DNA from: Clostridium puniceum
GTDB taxonomy: Bacteria > Bacillota > Clostridia > Clostridiales > Clostridiaceae
Assembly (NCBI RefSeq): GCF_002006345.1
Contig: NZ_LZZM01000053.1
Location: 1 to 64,000, forward strand
Length of the DNA: 64,000 nt
Direction of reading: 5' to 3'
Shown: positions 1-7,927 of the stretch, in pieces
How positions within the stretch are numbered: the stretch's first letter is position 1
Layout: the number at the start of each line of letters is the position of its first letter
Program-made: the position numbers and the translations under genes
Notes under the pieces: model-generated
Told to the model about the DNA's origin: nothing
Databases searched by the model: none
Seen by the model: the letters and a program-made list of their open reading frames with translations, nothing else

Positions 1-123
1 AGATTAGATTTCCCATAGCGTAAGCTAGTAAGACCCCTTGAAGACTACAAGGTTGATAGGTCAGAGGTGTAAGTATGGTAACATATTTAGCTGACTGATA
101 CTAATAGGTCGAGGGCTTGACCA
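1..123 (+). rRNA. 23S ribosomal RNA, 3' end (partial)
   Basis: The window opens inside the last part of a 23S rRNA gene. The segment ending with 'ctgatactaataggtcgagg' and 'gcttgacc' is the conserved bacterial 23S 3' terminus. The rest lies upstream of the window. The exact 3' end is set by analogy and may be off by a few bases. A 9-bp hairpin at 150-173 lies in the spacer before 5S and could belong to a processing stem. Confidence 0.93.
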
Positions 124-207
124 ATATATAATCAAGTTGTAAATATACATTCAAAATTATATGCAATTTTGAAAGAACATAGTTTTTTTCAAAATATAAC
201 TAAATAA

Positions 208-325
208 ATCTCGTGACGATGGCATAGAGGTAACACTCCTTTCCATTCCGAACAGGACAGTTAAGGTCTATTACGCTGATGGTACTGCATGGGTGACTAT
301 GTGGGAGAGTAAGAAGTTGCGAGGT
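208..325 (+). rRNA. rrf: 5S ribosomal RNA
   Basis: This has the clostridial 5S signature: 'ggcatagaggtaacactcc', then 'attccgaacagg' and 'ggtactgcatgggtgac'. The ends pair: CTCG near 210-213 with CGAG near 320-323. It sits 85 bases after the 23S end, in normal operon order. Ends are accurate to about 3 bases. Confidence 0.95.
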
Positions 326-330
326 AAGAT

Positions 331-406
<76 letters not shown>

Positions 407-410
407 TAAT

Positions 411-484
<74 letters not shown>

Positions 485-492
485 AATTATTA

Positions 493-547
493 GAAATAGC
501 TTATACTATAACTTTAAAATAAGTTAATAGTATAGGTTATTTTTTGT
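493..547 (+). terminator. terminator of the rRNA-tRNA operon
   Basis: TATACTAT (502-509) pairs with ATAGTATA (527-534), with imperfect flanking pairs. A T-run follows at 540-545. Its position just after tRNA-Cys fits the end of the rRNA operon. Confidence 0.6.
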
Positions 548-578
548 TAAGTTACAAAAATTGAAAAATATATAAGAT

Positions 579-611
579 AAAAAGGATATGTTATTTAAAC
601 ATATCCTTTTT
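579..611 (-). terminator. hairpin terminator at the 3' end of corA
   Basis: A 14-bp perfect stem pairs 579-592 with 598-611 around a 5-base loop, with A-runs and T-runs at the two ends. The distal arm lies inside the last codons of the reverse-strand corA gene. It could act in both directions and back up the rRNA operon terminator. Confidence 0.65.
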
Positions 612-1538
612 ATATAATATAAAAGCAACAATAGCACATATTACTAATGTTAAAATCATTACTATTGAAAATCCATTCGGATTATCAGGAGAGATTGGCA
701 ACTGTATGTTCATACCAAATATTCCACCAATAATAGTTGGTATTGCCATAAGTATTGTAACTGAAGCAAGAACCTTCATTACTATATTTAGATTATTAGA
801 TATTACAGAAGCAAAGAAATCCATTGTACTTGCTAATATATTGCTATAAATTTCAGTCATTTCAATAGCTTGCTTGTTTTCTATAATAACATCTTCTAAA
901 ACATCTTTATCTTCTTCATATTTTTGCATTAATTCTAATTTCAACATTTTTTCTAATGTTATTTCGTTAGCTTTTAATGAGGTAGAAAAATAAACTAGGG
1001 ATTTTTCTAAAGAATGTAATTGAATAAGTTCTCTATTTTTCATTGATTTATGTAATCGTTTCTCAATCATCAAACTTTTTTTATCAATTTGTCTTAGATA
1101 CAATAAGTAGTAAGTTGATATTCTGTTTAAGATTTGTAATGTAAATCTTGATTTTTTAAAAGTATAAAATGATTTAATTTTATGATTAATAAAGTCTGTA
1201 AGTACTTTACTATTTTTTAAACAGACAGTTATTAATTGTTTATCAGTATGTATTATTGCTAATGGGTATGTATCATAAGTTAATGAATTGTCTTCCATTT
1301 CTGTAAAAGGAATATCAACTATTATCAATAATGAATCATCTTCAATGTCAATACGTGAAGTTTCCTCATCATCTAGAGCTGCTTTCAAAAATTCAGGATC
1401 TACTCCTGTTTTTTTTGATATTAATATTAGCTCTTCATCAGAAGGTGCAACTATATTTATCCATGCACCATTTTCTATTGTATCGAGTGATTTTAGCGTA
1501 GGATTAAATTCACCTTCACTCTTATAAATTTGAATCAA
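591..1538 (-). CDS. corA: CorA-family divalent cation transporter
   Basis: This is a 315-residue CorA/MIT-family membrane channel that takes up Mg2+ or related divalent ions. The N-terminal 240 residues are the soluble funnel domain. The C-terminus has two transmembrane helices, and the first ends with the family signature GMN (in IFGMNIQLP) before the short periplasmic loop. The length matches the family. The start is a TTG: AGGAGGTG lies about 7 bases upstream (RC of 1546-1553) and no ATG is nearby. The gene is transcribed toward the rRNA operon and ends in a hairpin. Ion specificity cannot be read from sequence. Confidence 0.93.
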   Translation of the reverse strand: MIQIYKSEGEFNPTLKSLDTIENGAWINIVAPSDEELILISKKTGVDPEFLKAALDDEETSRIDIEDDSLLIIVDIPFTEMEDNSLTYDTYPLAIIHTDKQLITVCLKNSKVLTDFINHKIKSFYTFKKSRFTLQILNRISTYYLLYLRQIDKKSLMIEKRLHKSMKNRELIQLHSLEKSLVYFSTSLKANEITLEKMLKLELMQKYEEDKDVLEDVIIENKQAIEMTEIYSNILASTMDFFASVISNNLNIVMKVLASVTILMAIPTIIGGIFGMNIQLPISPDNPNGFSIVMILTLVICAIVAFILYKKDMFK

Positions 1539-1569
1539 TTTATAACACCTCCTAAACAGTACAACTAAT

Positions 1570-1597
1570 ATTATACTATTATAAGGAGGTTTGTAAA
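1570..1597 (-). promoter_or_regulatory. probable sigma-A promoter of corA
   Basis: On the reverse strand, TTTACA (1592-1597) is followed by a 16-base spacer and TATAAT (1570-1575), then the AGGAGG ribosome binding site of corA. This implies corA has its own promoter and does not depend on the upstream M20 gene. Confidence 0.55.
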
Positions 1598-1629
1598 TAT
1601 AAAGTGGCTTAAAGATTATTTAGGAGGTA

Positions 1630-2820
1630 TCAAATTTTACTTTTTGTATCATTAAAAAATTCAAATTTAACTTCATTGAGAAGGTTTTTATTTTTTATTA
1701 AATCTATACCAGTTAAGGCTAAGGAGGCTGCTGTAATAGTACATTGTTTTAAAGCAAATGAAGAGATAGTCGCTTTTGCAAATTCTAAAGTCCCATATTT
1801 AATAGCATTATTATCAGTTATAGAGATATAAGGATGTATACAAGGAACTTTATGGCTCACATCTCCAATGCTTAATCCAGCATAAACATCTTTAGCAGGA
1901 TTAATATTAATTATTCCATTTTCTTTGAGATTATGACTAAATAGTCTATTTAAAGTACGATTTGTAATTAACTCTCTATTTGGTGATTCGTATAAGAAAA
2001 ATGTATTAGAGATATCTATTAATTTAGATACATAATTTGCAATTTTTCTTATTTTATCATAAGCATAGTTAGCTGTTTTGGTGTCTGATGCACGAATGCA
2101 AAATTTAATTTCAGAATTAGATGGAAGTAGCAGTGTAGTATAACCTCCATTTGAGATAATTGAGTTTATTTCTAGGTTATCTGGGAAACCTTTTTTTATA
2201 GAATTTAAAATGTTAAGCGTTAATAAAACACCATCTAAAGAACTATAGGAATTTTTATTTAAAAACGTTAATTTATTTTCACCTTCGAATTTAAGACCCA
2301 AAGGAATAATTGATGAGGATGAACCACTTTCACAGGTAGATACATCAGGATGAGCTAGCATGACAGCATCTATATCATCAAAAACACCTTGCTTGACCAT
2401 AGTACCTTTAGTTCCACCCAAATATTCACCAGGACATCCAATTAATATTACAGAACCACCAATTTTATCTACAACATTACCTAAAGCTAATGCAGCAGCT
2501 ACAGATATGGTAGAAACTAAATTATGCCCTGTAATGTGACCTTCATCTTTTATAGCATCATATTCACAAAGATAACAAATTTTTGGATGACCATTTCCCT
2601 TTATAGCTATGAATGCATTTTCAATATCTAAAAAATTTGTTCTAATTTCAAAATTATATTTATGTAATAGGTTGCAAATATATTTAGAAGCTTTAAACTC
2701 ATGGTAACTTATTTCAGGATTATCATGTAAGTAAGTGCATAAATTTTTTAGATCATCACTACAGGTAGATAAGAATGAAGTTATATTTTCTCTCATAAAT
2801 TTAATTTTACTTAAAACCAA
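1630..2820 (-). CDS. M20-family amidohydrolase-like protein with degenerate metal site
   Basis: This 396-residue protein resembles M20D amidohydrolases (AbgB or N-acyl amino acid hydrolase type), which use a two-metal site to cut amide bonds. Recognisable blocks are CEYDA (85-89), GHITGHN (94-100), PGEYLGGTK (130-138), the H157-P158 motif and a C-terminal GDVS block. Compared with the family pattern GHACGHN, the metal-ligand Cys is Thr97. In the usual PAEE motif the second Glu is Tyr133. The usual C-terminal H-T/S-x-x-F reads GTLEF. It may be a pseudoenzyme or have changed chemistry. The start is uncertain: TTG at 2820 or ATG at 2796, both without a clear ribosome binding site. No function is assigned. 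Confidence 0.8.
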   Translation of the reverse strand: MVLSKIKFMRENITSFLSTCSDDLKNLCTYLHDNPEISYHEFKASKYICNLLHKYNFEIRTNFLDIENAFIAIKGNGHPKICYLCEYDAIKDEGHITGHNLVSTISVAAALALGNVVDKIGGSVILIGCPGEYLGGTKGTMVKQGVFDDIDAVMLAHPDVSTCESGSSSSIIPLGLKFEGENKLTFLNKNSYSSLDGVLLTLNILNSIKKGFPDNLEINSIISNGGYTTLLLPSNSEIKFCIRASDTKTANYAYDKIRKIANYVSKLIDISNTFFLYESPNRELITNRTLNRLFSHNLKENGIININPAKDVYAGLSIGDVSHKVPCIHPYISITDNNAIKYGTLEFAKATISSFALKQCTITAASLALTGIDLIKNKNLLNEVKFEFFNDTKSKI

Positions 2821-3208
2821 TAAAATAAATTCTACATTAATATATAGTATTTATTTTCTTCTGTTTTATAGTAAAGCCTCCTTTCTTTTTTTCTTTTATT
2901 AATAATTACTGTATTAGTTGTTAATTTAGTTTTATTATTCATATTCAATAAGAAATACTTCTGCTTTATTATTATTGCCAATAATTTAAAAAATATCTAT
3001 TCAGTTCAATATATGATAGTTAGATTTATAACTTTGTATTAGAAATAAACAAAGAGGTAATAATTATATAAGAAACATAAATAGATAGAATACAATAGTT
3101 ATTACAACGAATATGTCATACAGGTAATATTAATATAGAACAAAATGATTGCCAGTATTATTTGCAATTAGATAAATTGTTTAATCAAAAATTGAAGGGG
3201 GAATATAA
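2821..3208. other. AT-rich intergenic region without a gene
   Basis: This 388-base gap separates the divergent M20 gene and gin. On the reverse strand it holds a strong ribosome binding site sequence (GGAGG, complement of 2877-2881) with no usable start codon at the right distance. On the forward strand an AGGGGG-type site precedes gin. No open frame, RNA gene or clear repeat was seen. Confidence 0.6.
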
Positions 3209-3397
3209 ATGGAAAAATTAAATAAATTATGTGTTATGTGTGGAGCAATTGATTATGATGGTATAATATTGAATGGGGAAACAATTTGCAAGGCATGTGA
3301 AGAAAAAATTATAAATACCAAAGTAGTTGATTCTGATTATGATATTTATAAAGAAAAAATTAAAATAGTTTTATTTGATCAACATGCTATAGAGTAG
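3209..3397 (+). CDS. csfB: Gin-family anti-sigma-G factor
   Basis: This 62-residue protein has two CxxC pairs (CVMC at 8-11 and CKAC at about 28-31), the zinc-binding layout of Gin/CsfB. In Bacillus this protein binds sigma-G and delays its activity during sporulation. The short length, the position just upstream of tmk (39-base gap, same strand) and the clostridial context support the call. The start ATG follows GAAGGGGG with good spacing. The family assignment rests on the Cys pattern and gene order. Confidence 0.8.
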   Translation: MEKLNKLCVMCGAIDYDGIILNGETICKACEEKIINTKVVDSDYDIYKEKIKIVLFDQHAIE

Positions 3398-3436
3398 ATT
3401 ATTTATATTAAACATTGTTAAGTGTGAGGTATTCGT

Positions 3437-4078
3437 ATGAAAAAAGGTTTATTTATAGTTTTTGAAGGTGGAGAGGGTACAGGAAAAACAACTGCAATAG
3501 ATTCAATATATGATTGGATTATAGAAAATAAATTTAAATGTATAAAGACTAGAGAACCAGGAGGAATTAAGATATCAGAACAAATAAGACAAGTTATCTT
3601 AAATACAGAAAATAAGGCTATGGATCCTAGAACAGAAGCACTTCTTTATGCAGCAGCCAGAAGACAGCATCTTGTAGAAAAGGTGATACCAGCCTTAGAA
3701 GATGGTATAATAGTTCTTTGTGATAGATTTATAGATTCATCTTTAGCATACCAAGGATATGCAAGGAATTTAGGAATTGAAGAAGTTATGAGTATAAATA
3801 AATTTGCAATTGAAGAATATATGCCTGATTTATCAATATTATTTGATCTTAATCCTAGAATAGGATTAGAAAGAATTAATAATAATAAAGATAGAGAAAT
3901 AAATAGATTGGATTTAGAAAAACTAGATTTTCATGAAAAAGTTAGAGTTGGATATAATATTATTTATGAAAATAATAAGGACAGGATTATAAAAATAGAT
4001 GCTGACCAATCAAAAGAAAATATAATTAATCAAATAAAAAATATATTAAAACTTAAAATATGGACAAATGCAAACTAA
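3437..4078 (+). CDS. tmk: thymidylate kinase
   Basis: This 213-residue dTMP kinase phosphorylates dTMP to dTDP in the cytoplasm. The P-loop [11 protein letters not shown] is at residues 9-19. The DRF motif, which contacts the substrate, is at 96-98, and a lid segment rich in Asn, Lys and Arg lies near 150-160. The length is normal. It heads the group tmk-darA-holB-ricT, the same order as in Bacillus, where these genes surround replication and c-di-AMP signalling functions. Confidence 0.96.
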   Translation: MKKGLFIVFEGGEGTGKTTAIDSIYDWIIENKFKCIKTREPGGIKISEQIRQVILNTENKAMDPRTEALLYAAARRQHLVEKVIPALEDGIIVLCDRFIDSSLAYQGYARNLGIEEVMSINKFAIEEYMPDLSILFDLNPRIGLERINNNKDREINRLDLEKLDFHEKVRVGYNIIYENNKDRIIKIDADQSKENIINQIKNILKLKIWTNAN

Positions 4079-4215
4079 ATTATAAAAAAGCCTTTTATTT
4101 GTGGTAAAATAGTAGATATTGAATTATTTTATTTTAATGGTTAATTAAAAAGTTAAAGTATTATTAAATAAGGTAATAAATATTTGATTATAATATTAAA
4201 AGGGTGGTAATTATG

Positions 4216-4548
4216 ATGAAGTTAATAATTGCAATTGTTCAAGATGAAGATTCAACAGATGTTATAGAAGCTTTAACAGAAGAGAATTATAGAGTAACAA
4301 AATTAGCAACTACAGGAGGATTCCTTAAATCTGGGAATACTACTTTAATGGTAGGTGTTGAAGAGGAAAAAGTCCAGTCTGTCATTGACGTTATTAAGGA
4401 AATCTGCAAAAAGAGAAAAGAAATATTAGTTACACCAACTACTTTAGGTAGTAGTGAAGGTGGATATATGCAACAATATCCTGTACAAATTAATGTAGGT
4501 GGTGCTACTATATTTGTACTTGATGTAGATCAGTTTATTAAAATATAA
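4216..4548 (+). CDS. darA: cyclic-di-AMP receptor, PII-like
   Basis: This PII-like protein of about 110 residues forms trimers that bind c-di-AMP. It contains the family block TKLATTGGFLKSGNTT near residues 26-41 and the C-terminal GGATIFVLDVDQF, both close to Bacillus DarA (YaaQ). The start is taken at ATG 4216, 8 bases after GGGTGG. ATG 4213 and GTG 4204 are in frame, but GTG 4204 sits within the ribosome binding site. A c-di-AMP synthase (disA) lies 11 kb downstream. Confidence 0.92.
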   Translation: MKLIIAIVQDEDSTDVIEALTEENYRVTKLATTGGFLKSGNTTLMVGVEEEKVQSVIDVIKEICKKRKEILVTPTTLGSSEGGYMQQYPVQINVGGATIFVLDVDQFIKI

Positions 4549-4567
4549 TACAGAGGAGCTGCAAGCA

Positions 4568-5500
4568 TTGAGAAAAATAGTCGGACATAAAAATATTATT
4601 GATAGTATAAATAATAGAAAATTAAATGATTCATTTTCTCATGCAAATTTAATAGTTGGAAATGATGGGATCGGAAAGAGTGTAATAGCTAAATATATGT
4701 CAGCTCAAATTATAGACAAAAGAGATGATATTGAAAATGTTGATATTGTAAAATATTATCCTTCATCAAGTTCTTTTGGTGTTGATGATGTTAGAAATAT
4801 CATATCTGAAGTTAATAAAAAGCCTTATGAAGGTGACAGAAAAGTACTTATATTATATAAGTGCGATAAATTAACGGTTCAGGCACAAAATGCATTACTA
4901 AAAACTATTGAGGAACCACCTAAGGGTGTATATTTAGTATTATTAAGTGATTCTTTAGAAATGATTTTAGATACTATACAATCTAGATGCCAAATATATA
5001 AATTAACTCCATTAAATAAAGAAGATGTATTAACTTATATTGAAGAAAAGTATACAGATTTACCTACTGAGAATAAAAAATCTGCATTAGCATACGGTAC
5101 AGGAGTACCTGGAAAGGTAGATAGGTTCATAGGTGATGAGAAATTAAAAAGATTAAGAGATATATGTATAGAGTTATTTGAAGATATTTTAAAAAGAGAA
5201 CAAGGACTCGTATTAAAATATGAAGAATTATTTAAGAATTCAAAAGATGATAAACTTGAATTATTAGATATACTTCTGTCATATATAAGAGATATTATGC
5301 TATTTAAGGAACTTAATGATAGTGAACTCATTGTTAATTTTGATAAAGTAGAGAAAATAAAAAACATATCAATAGGAATATCTTATAAAAAGTTAAATAG
5401 TATGTTAGAATACATAACAGAAGCTAGAATAAATTTTAGTAGTAATACAAACTATTCAATGACCATAGGTGTATTGCTTATGGGATTTGCGGAGGTATAA
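4568..5500 (+). CDS. holB: DNA polymerase III delta-prime subunit
   Basis: This 310-residue clamp-loader subunit is of the AAA+ family. It has the nucleotide-site motif GNDGIGKS near 32-39 and the block NALLKTIEEPP near 113-123, followed by the SRC motif (residues about 146-148). The four-Cys zinc module found between the Walker motifs in many bacterial delta-prime and gamma/tau subunits is absent, so this is a compact form. The start is TTG at 4568 after GAGGAG. It overlaps no gene and ends 3 bases before ricT. Confidence 0.9.
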   Translation: MRKIVGHKNIIDSINNRKLNDSFSHANLIVGNDGIGKSVIAKYMSAQIIDKRDDIENVDIVKYYPSSSSFGVDDVRNIISEVNKKPYEGDRKVLILYKCDKLTVQAQNALLKTIEEPPKGVYLVLLSDSLEMILDTIQSRCQIYKLTPLNKEDVLTYIEEKYTDLPTENKKSALAYGTGVPGKVDRFIGDEKLKRLRDICIELFEDILKREQGLVLKYEELFKNSKDDKLELLDILLSYIRDIMLFKELNDSELIVNFDKVEKIKNISIGISYKKLNSMLEYITEARINFSSNTNYSMTIGVLLMGFAEV

Positions 5501-5503
5501 TTA

Positions 5504-6409
5504 ATGATAAAGGTTATAGGAGTAAGATTCAAAAAGGCAGGAAAAATATATTATTTTAGTCCATTAGAATTAAATATAAAAAAAGACGATTATGTAATAG
5601 TAGAAACAGCTAGAGGAATAGAATTTGGTGAATGTGTTATAGGCATTAAACAAATACAAGAAGAAGACATAGTATCACCTTTAAAAAATGTTATTAGAAT
5701 TGCTGATGAAAAGGATATTAATAAACATAAAGAAAATAAAGAAAAAGAAAAAGAAGCATTGGATATATGTTTACAAAAAATAGAAGAACATAAATTAGAT
5801 ATGAAATTAATAGATGTAGAGTATACATTTGATAATCATAAAGTCATATTTTATTTTACAGCAGATGGCAGAGTTGACTTTAGAGAATTAGTTAAGGATT
5901 TAGCTACCATATTTAAAACTAGAATAGAATTAAGACAAATAGGGGTACGTGATGAAGCTAAAATGATCGGTGGGCTTGGACCATGTGGAAGACCTATGTG
6001 TTGTTCTACTTTTCTAGGGGATTTCGCATCAGTATCTATAAAGATGGCAAAGGAACAAAATCTTTCATTAAATCCAACAAAAATATCAGGGATATGTGGA
6101 AGATTAATGTGTTGTTTGAATTATGAGCAAAATACATACGAAGATATAAGAAAGAGATTGCCTAAGGTTGGCTCTATTGTTAAAACAGAAGTAGGAAATG
6201 GCGAAGTTGTAGGCAATTCAATAGTTAAAGAACTTGTTAAAGTTAAAATTAAAAGAGGAAATGAAGATGTTGTTGAAGAATTTAAGATAACAGATGTAGA
6301 GTTGGTTTCTGGAAAGTATGAAGATACGATTGATGAAAATAATATTAAATTAATTGTTGAATCAGAGGAAGATAAAAAATTAATAAAAGATCTTATTAAT
6401 GAGAAATAG
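5504..6409 (+). CDS. ricT: RicT/YaaT, PSP1-domain regulator of RNase Y
   Basis: This 301-residue PSP1-domain protein has the Cys-rich block GPCGRPMCC and, further on, GICGRLMCC, which in Bacillus RicT help bind an Fe-S cluster in the RicAFT complex. That complex controls RNA processing by RNase Y and affects sporulation. The start ATG is 3 bases after the holB stop, so the two are translationally coupled. Length and Cys pattern match the family. Confidence 0.92.
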   Translation: MIKVIGVRFKKAGKIYYFSPLELNIKKDDYVIVETARGIEFGECVIGIKQIQEEDIVSPLKNVIRIADEKDINKHKENKEKEKEALDICLQKIEEHKLDMKLIDVEYTFDNHKVIFYFTADGRVDFRELVKDLATIFKTRIELRQIGVRDEAKMIGGLGPCGRPMCCSTFLGDFASVSIKMAKEQNLSLNPTKISGICGRLMCCLNYEQNTYEDIRKRLPKVGSIVKTEVGNGEVVGNSIVKELVKVKIKRGNEDVVEEFKITDVELVSGKYEDTIDENNIKLIVESEEDKKLIKDLINEK

Positions 6410-6420
6410 GAGGAGTTTCT

Positions 6421-6636
6421 ATGAAATCTATTATTAAGATTTGTAATATGGAATCTCATAGAGATAGCAATTTAATTCAAGAAACTGTTGCTAATAATTC
6501 AGGGGTAATAGCTAGTGAAATATCGTTAGAAAAGAAAGAAGTTGTAATAATATATAATGAAGCTTTTTTGAACATTCAAGAAATTATTGATTCAATAGAA
6601 GACTTAGGATATGTAGTTATTGAGTCTAAATTATAA
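6421..6636 (+). CDS. small HMA-like protein without the CxxC metal motif
   Basis: This 71-residue protein has the beta-alpha-beta-beta-alpha-beta pattern of heavy-metal-associated (HMA) domains. The loop where copper chaperones carry CxxC reads NMESHRDS here, and there is only one Cys (residue 8). The C-terminal SIEDLGYVV is typical of the fold. A GGAGG site precedes the ATG by about 7 bases, 11 bases after ricT. Function is unknown; it may bind a different ligand or a protein. Confidence 0.75.
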   Translation: MKSIIKICNMESHRDSNLIQETVANNSGVIASEISLEKKEVVIIYNEAFLNIQEIIDSIEDLGYVVIESKL

Positions 6637-6695
6637 AGTTATTGTAAAAAAATAGTCATAGATATCATAAAACACTTTTAAAAGATTAGAATACA

Positions 6696-6704
6696 TGTTA
6701 AAAT
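6696..6704 (+). promoter_or_regulatory. possible extended -10 promoter of the ferredoxin gene
   Basis: TGTTAAAAT matches the extended -10 form TGnTATAAT with one mismatch, 42 bases before the ferredoxin start. No convincing -35 box was seen, so this is tentative. Confidence 0.4.
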
Positions 6705-6746
6705 GTAATTGGTTAATTACCGCAATTTATTAGGAGGTGTTCTAAG

Positions 6747-6917
6747 ATGGCATTTGTTATTAATGATTCATGTGTTAGCTGTGGAGCATGTGCTGGAGAA
6801 TGTCCAGTTAGTGCTATAACTCAAGGAGATACTCTATACGTTATCGATGCAGATACTTGTATTGATTGTGGAAACTGTGCTAATGTTTGCCCAGTAGGAG
6901 CTCCAAACCAAGAATAA
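6747..6917 (+). CDS. 2[4Fe-4S] ferredoxin
   Basis: This 56-residue clostridial ferredoxin carries two copies of CxxCxxCxxxCP: Cys9, 12, 15, 19 and Cys38, 41, 44, 48. Each copy supplies three ligands to one cluster and one to the other. It is the low-potential electron carrier for pyruvate:ferredoxin oxidoreductase and hydrogenase. The internal two-fold repeat is plain. The start follows TAGGAGG. A terminator follows at once, so it is a single-gene unit. It is too short for many ORF filters. Confidence 0.97.
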   Translation: MAFVINDSCVSCGACAGECPVSAITQGDTLYVIDADTCIDCGNCANVCPVGAPNQE

Positions 6918-6925
6918 TAAAAAGG

Positions 6926-6950
6926 GATCGTCTTTAAGGCGATCTTTTTT
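6926..6950 (+). terminator. terminator of the ferredoxin gene
   Basis: GATCGTC (6926-6932) pairs with GGCGATC (6938-6944), including one G-U pair, and is followed by a run of six T. It lies 9 bases after the ferredoxin stop. Confidence 0.85.
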
Positions 6951-7033
6951 ATTACTCTTGGTTTTATTTATAAAGATTTATAAATATATGTTTTGCAACA
7001 TCTCTATCTGATTGATCGCATGATGATTTGTAT

Positions 7034-7678
7034 TTAAGTATATGGAGGTGTTAGTATTATACACTCAGATTCATATATAAAGGTTAAGTCTGAAATATTT
7101 AATATATTTGAATTAATTTTTCGAATATGTTTCATAGATGTAATAAAATTTTTAGGATTATCTAAATATAATGAAGTACTATTAGTCTTATAGTGCATAG
7201 GAATTATATATTTAGGACAAATAAGATTACAAAGCTTTGTTGCATCAAGTCCATTTAATGTGAAATTCCCACCAATTGGTATAAGTAAAATGTCAATATT
7301 TCTAAGCTTTTCTAGAACTGAAGAAGATGGAATATGTCCTAGGTTTCCTAAGTGACACACTGAATATTTGTTGTCTTTAAAAATATAAATAATATTCGGT
7401 CCTCTTTTAAAACCATTATATTTATCTTGAAATGAATTGAGTCCTTCTATTTCTAAAGAATCCATATAAAAAGTCCCTGCTTCATTAATTACTTTTGCTG
7501 TAGGATTATGACTATTTAAATATAAATTATTATAATAGCTACTACTAGTAGTTACTAAATCGCATTGTGGAAAGTTGTTTTTGCATCCATTAGGATTATC
7601 AAATGGATCAATTAGAATTCTCTTACCAATTGATGTCTTTATAAGAAAAGAAGAATATCCATACCAAATTATTTGCAT
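7034..7678 (-). CDS. metallo-beta-lactamase-fold protein lacking most metal ligands
   Basis: This 214-residue protein follows the UlaG/UPF0173-like MBL pattern: opening strand MQIIWYGYSSFLI, ILIDPFDNP near 21-29, RGPNIIYIF near 92-100, CHLGNLGH at 108-115, IPIGG, and PMHYKT near the end. The catalytic HxHxDH motif, normally after 'DLVLVS', is replaced by residues 46-51 reading SSYYNN. The bridging Asp of the GDLGH block is Asn112, and the earlier ligand His appears as Gln84. Only the C-terminal His is kept. The frame is intact with a GGAGGC site. It is divergent from ctsR. It is probably a pseudoenzyme; its role is unknown. Confidence 0.82.
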   Translation of the reverse strand: MQIIWYGYSSFLIKTSIGKRILIDPFDNPNGCKNNFPQCDLVTTSSSYYNNLYLNSHNPTAKVINEAGTFYMDSLEIEGLNSFQDKYNGFKRGPNIIYIFKDNKYSVCHLGNLGHIPSSSVLEKLRNIDILLIPIGGNFTLNGLDATKLCNLICPKYIIPMHYKTNSTSLYLDNPKNFITSMKHIRKINSNILNISDLTFIYESECIILTPPYT

Positions 7679-7842
7679 AAAAAGCCTCCATGAATTAGAA
7701 TTAATACATGTTTTATATTATTAACATATAAAACTAGAAATAATCATAAATTTATATTGATAGATATGTTTTCAAAATAATATACATTAAAATAAATAAT
7801 ATTAGTTTGATTTTATGAAGAGTTAAAATTATATATAGATAC

Positions 7843-7895
7843 TTTAAAAAATAAAAAGATTATAGTATAATAATGTAAAGTCAAAGTAAGTCAAA
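7843..7895 (+). promoter_or_regulatory. ctsR operon promoter with CtsR operator
   Basis: A -35-like TTTAAA (7843-7848), a 17-base spacer and TATAAT (7866-7871) form a sigma-A promoter. Just downstream, AGTCAAA (7879-7885) and AGTCAAA (7889-7895) are direct repeats separated by 3 bases. This matches the known CtsR operator (RGTCAAA-NAN-RGTCAAA). The position over the start of transcription fits repression and autoregulation of the operon. Confidence 0.88.
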
Positions 7896-7927
7896 AACAG
7901 ATATTTTAAATTTAAGTAGGTGATGTT

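Noticed and set aside
1288-1527. 79-codon forward frame opposite corA
   Set aside because: It lies wholly inside the reverse-strand corA gene, has a serine-rich low-complexity product and no ribosome binding site. It is a shadow of corA.
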